DNA from: CASQEL01 sp036655975
Lineage (GTDB): Bacteria > Desulfobacterota > Desulfovibrionia > Desulfovibrionales > Desulfovibrionaceae
Length of the DNA: 6,883 bases
Direction of reading: 5' to 3'
NCBI GenBank assembly: GCA_036655975.1
Contig: JAVVPD010000111.1
Span: forward strand, 1-6,883
Of the stretch, positions 1-5,739 are shown in pieces. Made by a program: the position numbers and the translations under genes. A model generated the notes under the pieces. That model did not search any database and was not told the origin of the DNA. It saw only the letters and a list, made by a program, of their open reading frames with translations. Position 1 is the stretch's first letter, and every line of letters starts with the position of its first letter.

Positions 1-819
1 CATCGCGCCCGCGCACAGGGCCATAATTTGATCACCGTCAAGAATAGTCCCTTTTTCATCCACCACAATAATACGGTCTGCGTCACCGTCCAAGGCAATG
101 CCGATGTCGGCACGCAATTCGCGCACTTTAGCCGCCACTTTTTGTGGATACAGGGAACCGCATTCACGATTGATATTCAGCCCGTCGGGTTCCGTCCCCA
201 GTTTAAACACCTCCGCTCCCAATTCTTCCAGTGCCAGCGGGGCCACCTTGTAATTGGCACCGTTGGCGCAATCAAGCACAATACGCAAACCATTAAGGGA
301 AAGATGAGAAGGAAAACTGCTTTTGATAAACACAATGTACCGACCCGGCGCATCGTCAATTTTATAGGCCCGACCAACTTTTTCCGACGGCGGATAATCC
401 CAATGATACTCAGGATTAGTCACCATGGCCGCAATTTCATTTTCGATACTGTCCGGCAATTTAAAGCCCTGGGCATCAAAAAATTTGATACCGTTATCAT
501 GAAAAGGATTGTGCGAGGCCGAAATGACCACCCCAAGATCCGCACGCATGCTCCGCGTTAAAAAAGAAATGGCCGGCGTGGGCAAGGGGCCCACCAAAAA
601 AACGTGCATGCCCGCCGCGCACAAACCCGCCGTCAGGGCCGATTCCAGCATATAGCCCGACAAACGCGTATCTTTCCCAATCACCACCCGGTGCCTTCTG
701 TCGCCCTTGCCAAAACGCATGCCCGCCGCAAGCCCGAGGCGCAAAGCAACGTCCGCCGTCATGGGATAGGTGTTGACCGTACCCCGCAAACCGTCTGTAC
801 CAAAAAAACGCGTTGTCAT
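1..819 (-). CDS. glmM: Phosphoglucosamine mutase GlmM, N-terminal 273 residues (3' part outside window)
   Basis: GlmM converts glucosamine-6-phosphate to glucosamine-1-phosphate in the cytoplasm, the step before UDP-GlcNAc for peptidoglycan and LPS. The frame is open from the ATG at 819 to the left edge. The protein opens with the family signature TRFFGTDGLRG (residues 3-13). The active-site loop ISASHNP carries the phosphorylated serine at residue 102, the same number as in E. coli GlmM. The metal-binding loop DGDADR lies at residues 244-249 with Asp244, Asp246 and Asp248. Roughly 175 C-terminal residues (the sugar- and phosphate-binding end) are missing only because the window stops. A Shine-Dalgarno AGGAG at 827-831, seven bases before the ATG, supports the start. 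It follows ybbR after 29 bases, presumably in the same operon. The serine-type loop and the first motif favour GlmM over phosphomannomutase or phosphoglucomutase. Confidence 0.96.
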   Translation of the reverse strand, partial: MTTRFFGTDGLRGTVNTYPMTADVALRLGLAAGMRFGKGDRRHRVVIGKDTRLSGYMLESALTAGLCAAGMHVFLVGPLPTPAISFLTRSMRADLGVVISASHNPFHDNGIKFFDAQGFKLPDSIENEIAAMVTNPEYHWDYPPSEKVGRAYKIDDAPGRYIVFIKSSFPSHLSLNGLRIVLDCANGANYKVAPLALEELGAEVFKLGTEPDGLNINRECGSLYPQKVAAKVRELRADIGIALDGDADRIIVVDEKGTILDGDQIMALCAGAM

Positions 820-826
820 ATCTATG

Positions 827-831
827 CTCCT
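827..831 (-). promoter_or_regulatory. Ribosome binding site of glmM
   Basis: AGGAG on the minus strand, seven bases upstream of the glmM ATG (817-819). It gives glmM its own initiation signal although it lies only 29 bases behind ybbR. Confidence 0.8.
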
Positions 832-848
832 GAAACGTATAAATAAAC

Positions 849-1772
849 TTACTTACGCTTGGTTACTGTCACCGTGGCCTGCACAGGCTCAACAGCGCGC
901 ATGCCATCGGGTAATTCCACATGAATGGGCACCAGTTCCTTTGCGCCCCCCTGCATGGTCGGAGGGGTCACGGACAAACGCGCCTTATTCAAATAATTCG
1001 TATTTTTGTACAATGCTTCGGGAATCTCTACATGCATAGTCAATGAGGACGGCGACACGGTATAATTACGCCGATCCGGCGCGTCCACGATAACCTCGCG
1101 CTGCAAAACAACTTCTTTACGGCCGCTCGTAATCGTATATTCCACCTTCACCGCACCCGGCGTTGCCGTTACAAGACTGGGTAAATCCAGTGCGAACATC
1201 TGACTATGAATGCCCGCAATGGCATTAGGATCAAGGGGAATATTCAAATTCACGTTACGCATGGCCCCGACCATGGATTCCGGCCCACGCACCGACACAT
1301 TGGACGGAATAACCGTCATGCCCCCTACGGTTAGGGCGGATCCGGTCAACAAGGATTTGAGCACCGGCTTGACGGGCAGGACACGCTCCACCAGAGCGTC
1401 CACCTCCAGCGTCAAGCGGGGGGGCACCACTTCCACAACTTCAAAAGCACGGATATTTGAATCCAGCTTTTCCGGTACCAAAGGGATAACATTCGTTCCC
1501 TTTTTGATGCGCGCAAGATTAATAATCTGGCTTATATCTTGAGGATTTATAGATCGAACCAAGGTTTGCGGCCCGCGAATGCGTACTGTCACTTTGCTGA
1601 GAAGGCCGTCCATCACGATAAGATTTTCAGGGATACCCTTATAATCTAGACGGATATCCACCTGTGCGTCCAGCCTGTCACTGATGGTTACCGAGTACCA
1701 CATGGCAAGGGCAGACAAAAAGGCCAGTATAAGCAAGAGCCAATGGGTTCTACTGGTGTAGTTAAAGGACAT
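849..1772 (-). CDS. ybbR: YbbR-domain protein, CdaA regulator-like (CdaR)
   Basis: A 307-residue membrane-anchored extracytoplasmic protein. Residues about 10-28 form one hydrophobic helix (WLLLILAFLSALAMW core) after a short N-terminus containing Arg8; the rest is a beta-rich periplasmic part made of about three YbbR-like repeats (roughly 35-125, 126-215 and 218-305). Two repeats share a visible motif, VRIRGPQ (63-69) and VSVRGPE (159-165). In Firmicutes the homologue CdaR binds the diadenylate cyclase CdaA and alters its activity; the same role here is inferred from family and position. The first 11 bases overlap the end of cdaA, so the two are probably translationally coupled. AGGTG at 1780-1784, seven bases before the ATG, can serve as Shine-Dalgarno. 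Firmicute CdaR proteins often have about four YbbR repeats, so this is a somewhat short version. The exact repeat boundaries are by eye. Confidence 0.88.
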   Translation of the reverse strand: MSFNYTSRTHWLLLILAFLSALAMWYSVTISDRLDAQVDIRLDYKGIPENLIVMDGLLSKVTVRIRGPQTLVRSINPQDISQIINLARIKKGTNVIPLVPEKLDSNIRAFEVVEVVPPRLTLEVDALVERVLPVKPVLKSLLTGSALTVGGMTVIPSNVSVRGPESMVGAMRNVNLNIPLDPNAIAGIHSQMFALDLPSLVTATPGAVKVEYTITSGRKEVVLQREVIVDAPDRRNYTVSPSSLTMHVEIPEALYKNTNYLNKARLSVTPPTMQGGAKELVPIHVELPDGMRAVEPVQATVTVTKRK

Positions 1773-2502
1773 CGGTCAACACCTGTGCAAGCTTTGCAGC
1801 GTCAATATTACGGGTAAATTTGCCTTTCATAGCCACAGAAATCTCGCCGCGTTCTTCCGAAACCACAATGACCACGGCATCACTTTCTTCGGTAATCCCC
1901 AAAGCCGCTCGGTGGCGGGTGCCAAAATTTTGCCCCTGCACAACGGCCAAGGGTAAAATACACGCTGCCGCCGTGATACGCCCCTTGCTAATAATCACCG
2001 CGCCATCGTGTAATGGTGCCTTGGGATAAAAAATATTCATTAATAATTTTGTGCTAATAAGGGCATCAAGACGAACCCCTTCGTTGCCGACCATATCCCC
2101 CAAGGGCATGGAGCGCTCAAGAACAATCAACGCGCCCACACGCAAGCGCCCCATCTCCACACAAGCATTGACCAGCGCGGTCATGCTGTCGTGTTGCAGG
2201 GCCGTTCGTCGCCAAAAAGACCGCGCCCCCATATCCCCCAAGGCTTGGCGGATATCGCGCTGAAACAAAATAACCACCACAAGAAATAAAGAGCTGAACA
2301 CGTGCTGCAACATCCACGTCAGCGTATATAGCCCCACGAATTTAGCAAAAAAATACAGAAGCATTAACAGGCCTAGGCCCAAAATAACCGTAAGCGCCCG
2401 AGTGCCGCGCACCATAATGATTACTTGATACAACAGTATCGTCACGAGGGCGATATCGAGTACGTCGCGCCAATCCATGCTAAGATGTTCTATACCGAAC
2501 AC
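1762..2502 (-). CDS. cdaA: Membrane diadenylate cyclase CdaA (c-di-AMP synthase)
   Basis: Condenses two ATP into cyclic di-AMP, a second messenger linked in other bacteria to osmotic balance, potassium transport and cell-wall homeostasis. The 246-residue protein has the CdaA layout: three hydrophobic helices (about 15-32, 36-56 and 60-80), a short linker, and a cytoplasmic DAC domain from about residue 100. The two catalytic motifs are intact: DGA at 166-168 (in APLHDGAVII) and RHR at 196-198 (in GTRHRAA); the following SEE (215-217) also fits the family. The start is GTG at 2500-2502, supported by AAGGA at 2511-2515 eight bases upstream; the next methionine (residue 9) has no comparable signal. 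Its 3' end overlaps ybbR by 11 bases and glmM follows, the usual CdaA-CdaR-GlmM module. Three helices plus the partner genes distinguish it from DisA and CdaS. Confidence 0.95.
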   Translation of the reverse strand: MFGIEHLSMDWRDVLDIALVTILLYQVIIMVRGTRALTVILGLGLLMLLYFFAKFVGLYTLTWMLQHVFSSLFLVVVILFQRDIRQALGDMGARSFWRRTALQHDSMTALVNACVEMGRLRVGALIVLERSMPLGDMVGNEGVRLDALISTKLLMNIFYPKAPLHDGAVIISKGRITAAACILPLAVVQGQNFGTRHRAALGITEESDAVVIVVSEERGEISVAMKGKFTRNIDAAKLAQVLTDVL

Positions 2503-2510
2503 GGTGCTTT

Positions 2511-2515
2511 TCCTT
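2511..2515 (-). promoter_or_regulatory. Ribosome binding site deciding the GTG start of cdaA
   Basis: AAGGA on the minus strand, eight bases before GTG (2500-2502). It favours the GTG over the in-frame ATG at 2476-2478. Confidence 0.7.
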
Positions 2516-2529
2516 ATGTAAAATAAAAC

Positions 2530-3381
2530 CTACGCTCCGCACATGGCCTGTACCAAGGCGAGACTATGCCGAGTAGCGGACACATGATGCACCCTATGGT
2601 AGGCTACCCCTTTTTCCGCCAACAATGCGGTCATAACCTGCGTTGCGTCGGCCCTTTCCTGCACGGGCAGATTCAGCACGTCTCCCAGAAAGGATTTCAT
2701 GGATATTCCCACCAGCACAGGGCGCCCTAAAACCATGAAACGGTCTATATTTTTAAGCAGTTCCACGTTGTGCTGCACATATTTACCAAAGCCAATACCA
2801 GGGTCAAGCACTATTCTGTCGGCGGGTAAACCCGCTTGGGTCAACACATGCAAATGGTGTTCAAAAAAACGCAACACTTCATCCACAACATCTGTATACT
2901 GTGGTGATTGCTGCATAGTTTCTGGCTTACCCTGACTGTGCATCAGCACATAGCCGGGTTTGTAGTGCGCCAACACCTCTCGCAAGGCCGGTTCCACCAT
3001 GCAGGCGGAAATATCATTAATAATATCCGCTCCCGCATCAAGGGCACGGGCAGCGGTATCGGCATGAAAAGTATCCACCGAAAGCAAAACTTCGGGGTGG
3101 CGCGCGCGCACACTTTCCAGCACGGGAAGCAAGCGGGCCTGCTCCTCTTGCGGACTCACGGGCTTGGCGTGCGGGCGCGAGGATTCCGCCCCCAAATCCA
3201 AAATATGGGCGCCTTCTTGCACCAGCCGTGTCGCATGCTGCACGGCAGATTCTGTGTCCGCGTGTGTCCCGCCGTCAAAAAATGAATCGGGGGTCACATT
3301 GACAATACCCATAATACCAAAGGGGGCAGGCTCAAAAGCCTTGCCCCCTTTCAGGAACCATGTCTGTTGTGTGGTATTCAT
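2530..3381 (-). CDS. folP: Dihydropteroate synthase FolP
   Basis: Joins 6-hydroxymethyl-7,8-dihydropterin pyrophosphate to p-aminobenzoate to give dihydropteroate; it is the sulfonamide target. The 283 residues match the usual length and form the TIM-barrel order of motifs: GIMGIVNVTPDSFFDGG (22-38), LDLGAESSRP (61-70), SVDTFHAD (101-108), INDIS (121-125), LDPGIGFGK (192-200), VGISMKS (224-230) and RVHHV (263-267). By analogy with E. coli FolP, Asn28, Asp103, Asn122, Asp193, Lys229 and Arg263 are the conserved metal/pterin/phosphate contacts and all are present. Odd points are Met228 where the family normally has Arg (SRK), His266 where Asp is usual (RVHD), and ESSRPH rather than the common ESTRPG. 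The ATG at 3379-3381 is the only start upstream of the first motif before a stop, yet has no clear Shine-Dalgarno; it lies 10 bases behind ftsH, suggesting coupling. Confidence 0.95.
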   Translation of the reverse strand: MNTTQQTWFLKGGKAFEPAPFGIMGIVNVTPDSFFDGGTHADTESAVQHATRLVQEGAHILDLGAESSRPHAKPVSPQEEQARLLPVLESVRARHPEVLLSVDTFHADTAARALDAGADIINDISACMVEPALREVLAHYKPGYVLMHSQGKPETMQQSPQYTDVVDEVLRFFEHHLHVLTQAGLPADRIVLDPGIGFGKYVQHNVELLKNIDRFMVLGRPVLVGISMKSFLGDVLNLPVQERADATQVMTALLAEKGVAYHRVHHVSATRHSLALVQAMCGA

Positions 3382-3391
3382 ATAGAGGATT

Positions 3392-5422
3392 TTATTGCAA
3401 CTTTTTGTCGTCCGTTTTGGGCGCGTTTACCGCGTCCGCTGGACTTTCCGTGGTAGACGCGGATTTCTCCGTCGAGGTGGATTCTGGAGTTGAATCGGGC
3501 TTTGCGGCATCCGTTTCAGCTTTAGTATCCGGTTCGAGCAAGAAGGAATCCTGCTCCGTCCCCTCAGCGGCACTCACCGTGGCATCCGCAGGCGGGGTTT
3601 TTTTCGGATTCAACACCACATCCAAGGGGGGCAAGGGCTGATCTTTTAACAGCAGGGCAATATCATCGCCGGAAACAGTTTCACGTTCCAGCAAAGCTTC
3701 AGCAATGGCGTCCAGATATTTTCTGTTGTCTTCCAAAATTTTGCGACAACGGGCCCGTGCGTCCATCACAATTTTTTTCACTTCAATATCCACCAAGCGG
3801 GCGGTATCTTCACTGAAATTTTTGTTCTGAACCCATTCTCGGCCAATAAAGACTTCTTCACCGGTTTCCCCGACAGCCAAAGGCCCGATGCTTTCGCTCA
3901 TGCCCCATTCACACACCATTTTACGGGCCATCTTGGTAGCGCGCTCAATGTCGTTCCCCGCCCCCGTAGTAATATCGTCAAACACCAATTCTTCCGCCAC
4001 ACGCCCGCCTAACAACACCACTAAGGTGTTCAGCAAGTGTGAGCGGGAATAGCCGTGTCGATCTTCCTCAGGCAATTGCATCGTAAGCCCCAAAGCCCGA
4101 CCGCGCGGAATAATGGTCACCTTATGAATCGGGTCGGTCTTGGGCAGCATAACCGCAGCCAGAGCGTGACCACTTTCATGATAGGCCGTGATGCGTTTTT
4201 CTTCATCAGAAAGAATCAAACTGCGACGCTCTTTCCCCATCAGCACTTTATCCTTAGCATATTCAAAGTCGGCCATATTAACTTTATCTTTGTCCAACTT
4301 GGCGGCTTGCAGTGCGGCTTCGTTGACCAGATTTTCAATGTCAGCCCCCGAAAAACCGGGAGTGCTGCGCGCCAAAACGTCCAAATTCACGTCGTCACCC
4401 AAGGGGGTACGGCGACTGTGTACGTCCAAAATTCGACGCCGGCCCCGCAAGTCGGGGGTAGGCACGACAACCTGACGGTCGAAACGACCGGGACGTAATA
4501 AGGCAGGGTCAAGCACGTCTGGGCGGTTAGTGGCGGCAATCAAAATAACGCCTTCGTTGGATTCAAAGCCGTCCATTTCCACCAGCAATTGGTTCAAAGT
4601 CTGTTCGCGTTCATCATGACCGCCCCCAAGACCCGCACCGCGCTGACGGCCCACAGCATCAATTTCGTCAATAAAAATCAAACAAGGCGCGTTCTTTTTA
4701 CCTTGCGTAAACAAATCGCGCACCCGCGAAGCGCCGACCCCCACAAACATTTCCACAAAGTCTGAGCCGGAAATGGAAAAGAAGGGCACCCCAGCCTCTC
4801 CTGCCACCGCACGGGCTAACAGGGTTTTCCCCGTTCCGGGAGGGCCCACCAACAATACGCCTTTGGGAATACGCCCGCCGAGACGAGTAAACTTTTTGGG
4901 ATTGGCAAGAAATTCTACAACTTCAGAGAGTTCTTCCTTGGCTTCATCCACACCCGCCACGTCTTCAAAGGTGACACGACCGGATTCTTGATTCAGCAAA
5001 CGCGCACGAGAACGCCCAAAGGACATTGCCTTGCCCCCACCGCCCTGCATTTGGCGCATGAAGAATATCCATACCCCAATGAGCAACAGCATGGGAAACC
5101 ACGACACCAGCAAAGTCATGTACCACGGTTGATCTTCCGGTGGTTCCACCTTTATTGCAACTTTTTTTTCCAGCAAGCGATTTATCAGCCCGGCGTCTTG
5201 CGGGGCGTAGGTTTGAATGGGTTTACCTTCAAGGCTCTTCCCCGTGAGGGTGTGCCCCTGAATGGTGACCTCTGTCAATTCACCGCTTTCCAGCTTTTGT
5301 AAAAATTCGCTGTAGGCAATTCGCTGATTAGAAAGCTGCGGTTGTTGAAACATGTTAAAAAGCATGACCATGGCTAGGGCGATAACCGCCCAGAGCGTTA
5401 GGTTGCGTGTAAACTGATTCAA
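3392..5422 (-). CDS. ftsH: ATP-dependent zinc metalloprotease FtsH
   Basis: Membrane-bound AAA+ protease that extracts and degrades damaged membrane proteins and selected cytoplasmic regulators as a hexamer. From the chosen start it has 676 residues: first membrane helix about 9-25, extracytoplasmic region about 26-102, second helix about 103-123, AAA+ domain from about 150 with Walker A GPPGTGKT (193-200), pore motif MFVG (225-228), Walker B LIFIDEID (248-255) and second region of homology with Arg310 and Arg313, then the M41 protease with HESGH (415-419) and third zinc ligand Asp491. The tail from about 600 is Ser/Thr/Pro/Glu/Asp-rich and probably disordered. The start is TTG at 5420-5422 with GGAGG five bases upstream, giving the typical NQFTRNLTLW opening; a longer 711-residue reading would begin inside the predicted promoter. 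It is the first gene of the putative operon, 10 bases before folP. Confidence 0.97.
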   Translation of the reverse strand: MNQFTRNLTLWAVIALAMVMLFNMFQQPQLSNQRIAYSEFLQKLESGELTEVTIQGHTLTGKSLEGKPIQTYAPQDAGLINRLLEKKVAIKVEPPEDQPWYMTLLVSWFPMLLLIGVWIFFMRQMQGGGGKAMSFGRSRARLLNQESGRVTFEDVAGVDEAKEELSEVVEFLANPKKFTRLGGRIPKGVLLVGPPGTGKTLLARAVAGEAGVPFFSISGSDFVEMFVGVGASRVRDLFTQGKKNAPCLIFIDEIDAVGRQRGAGLGGGHDEREQTLNQLLVEMDGFESNEGVILIAATNRPDVLDPALLRPGRFDRQVVVPTPDLRGRRRILDVHSRRTPLGDDVNLDVLARSTPGFSGADIENLVNEAALQAAKLDKDKVNMADFEYAKDKVLMGKERRSLILSDEEKRITAYHESGHALAAVMLPKTDPIHKVTIIPRGRALGLTMQLPEEDRHGYSRSHLLNTLVVLLGGRVAEELVFDDITTGAGNDIERATKMARKMVCEWGMSESIGPLAVGETGEEVFIGREWVQNKNFSEDTARLVDIEVKKIVMDARARCRKILEDNRKYLDAIAEALLERETVSGDDIALLLKDQPLPPLDVVLNPKKTPPADATVSAAEGTEQDSFLLEPDTKAETDAAKPDSTPESTSTEKSASTTESPADAVNAPKTDDKKLQ

Positions 5423-5427
5423 ATGTG

Positions 5428-5432
5428 CCTCC
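5428..5432 (-). promoter_or_regulatory. Ribosome binding site deciding the TTG start of ftsH
   Basis: GGAGG on the minus strand, five bases upstream of TTG (5420-5422). It is the strongest Shine-Dalgarno near the expected FtsH N-terminus. The next in-frame methionine (residue 18) lies inside the first membrane helix, so TTG is preferred. Confidence 0.82.
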
Positions 5433-5447
5433 GTGGCTTGCGCGTAT

Positions 5448-5472
5448 ACTGTGTGCCTATACGGTACACAGT
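5448..5472. repeat. Inverted repeat in the ftsH leader (operator or leader hairpin)
   Basis: Ten-base arms, ACTGTGTGCC (5448-5457) and GGTACACAGT (5463-5472), match at 9 of 10 positions around a five-base loop, TATAC. A second perfect repeat, CGTATA (5443-5448) and TATACG (5458-5463), overlaps it. Given the predicted promoter at 5499-5527, both lie in the untranslated leader about 20-50 bases after the expected transcription start and just ahead of the Shine-Dalgarno. It may be a repressor site or an RNA hairpin; it has no T-run, so it is not an ordinary terminator. I do not recognise it as a known operator. Confidence 0.6.
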
Positions 5473-5498
5473 GGAATATACAAATTTTTAACTCCCAA

Positions 5499-5527
5499 AG
5501 TCTAAGGTCTAATAGCACTTTTGACAA
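5499..5527 (-). promoter_or_regulatory. Predicted sigma70-type promoter of the ftsH operon
   Basis: On the minus strand TTGTCA (5522-5527, five of six to TTGACA) is followed after exactly 17 bases by TAGACT (5499-5504, four of six to TATAAT). Transcription would begin near 5492, giving a leader of about 70 bases. The region upstream of the -35 is extremely AT-rich and could act as an UP element. I saw no convincing sigma32 or CIRCE heat-shock element. Confidence 0.5.
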
Positions 5528-5548
5528 TCCATAAAAAGCCTATATTTT
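5521..5548 (+). promoter_or_regulatory. Possible rightward promoter for rfbD, sharing the -35 region of the ftsH promoter
   Basis: A perfect TTGACA (5521-5526) is followed after 16 bases by TATTTT (5543-5548, four of six). A transcript from here would have a leader of about 180 bases before rfbD. The -10 is weak and AT-rich sequence makes chance matches likely. Confidence 0.28.
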
Positions 5549-5610
5549 TATATATACTCAATATATATTTAATTTAACAAGAATTTCATATTTTTTTAAA
5601 AGATACATAC
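5541..5610. other. Extreme AT-rich block
   Basis: Only 8 G or C in 70 bases, with alternating TA stretches around 5550-5570 and a run of seven T followed by four A near 5591-5602. It lies directly upstream of the predicted ftsH promoter. It may be an UP element, a bent or easily melted segment, or a site for nucleoid proteins; no specific motif is recognised. Confidence 0.6.
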
Positions 5611-5671
5611 ACGCTGGGCATCGGAATATCCCCAAAGCACACAAAGGATAGAGATGCTTTCCTCAGATTTC

Positions 5672-5698
5672 TTGACCCCACTACAAGAGCATTATAGG
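5672..5698 (+). promoter_or_regulatory. Possible proximal promoter for rfbD
   Basis: TTGACC (5672-5677, five of six) and TATAGG (5693-5698, four of six) are separated by 15 bases, shorter than the preferred 17. It is the best promoter-like pair close to rfbD. If used, transcription would begin close to the ten-codon open frame at 5707. Confidence 0.25.
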
Positions 5699-5706
5699 GT
5701 GAGGCC

Positions 5707-5739
5707 ATGTATATTTCAAAACACGGAGGACACCCATGA
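5707..5739 (+). CDS. Possible ten-codon leader peptide overlapping the rfbD start
   Basis: ATG at 5707 opens a frame encoding MYISKHGGHP and ends at TGA 5737-5739, which overlaps the rfbD ATG in an ATGA arrangement. AGGG at 5696-5699 or GAGG at 5701-5704 could serve as a weak Shine-Dalgarno. The rfbD ribosome site lies inside this frame, so translation of the short frame could influence rfbD. A frame this short may well occur by chance, and no attenuator is visible. Confidence 0.2.
   Translation: MYISKHGGHP
5725..5730 (+). promoter_or_regulatory. Ribosome binding site of rfbD
   Basis: GGAGGA, five bases before the rfbD ATG at 5736-5738; a strong match that fixes the start. Confidence 0.85.

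Larger units (their letters stand above)
5423..5735. other. Divergent intergenic region between ftsH and rfbD
   Basis: These 313 bases separate the leftward ftsH operon from rightward rfbD. From left to right they hold the ftsH Shine-Dalgarno, two overlapping inverted repeats (5443-5472), the predicted ftsH promoter (5499-5527), an AT-rich block (5541-5610, 8 G/C in 70 bases), weaker rightward promoter candidates, and a ten-codon open frame ending at the rfbD start. I see no RNA gene or transposon remnant here, and the longer frames crossing it look non-coding. Confidence 0.8.

Noticed and set aside
28..561. A 177-codon open frame on the plus strand inside glmM
   Set aside because: It is the exact antisense frame of glmM, whose reading frame has full family motifs; the product resembles nothing and has no ribosome site.
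1210..1542. A 110-codon plus-strand frame inside ybbR
   Set aside because: It is antisense to ybbR, is low in recognisable structure and has no start signals.
5423..5527. Extension of ftsH by 35 codons to a TTG at 5525-5527
   Set aside because: The extension would begin inside the predicted -35 element, run through the inverted repeat, lacks a Shine-Dalgarno and does not resemble FtsH N-termini; the TTG at 5422 has a strong site.
5511..5538. A CIRCE heat-shock element upstream of ftsH
   Set aside because: One half resembles TTAGCACTC (ATAGCACTT at 5512-5520), but the matching half at the required nine-base spacing is absent.
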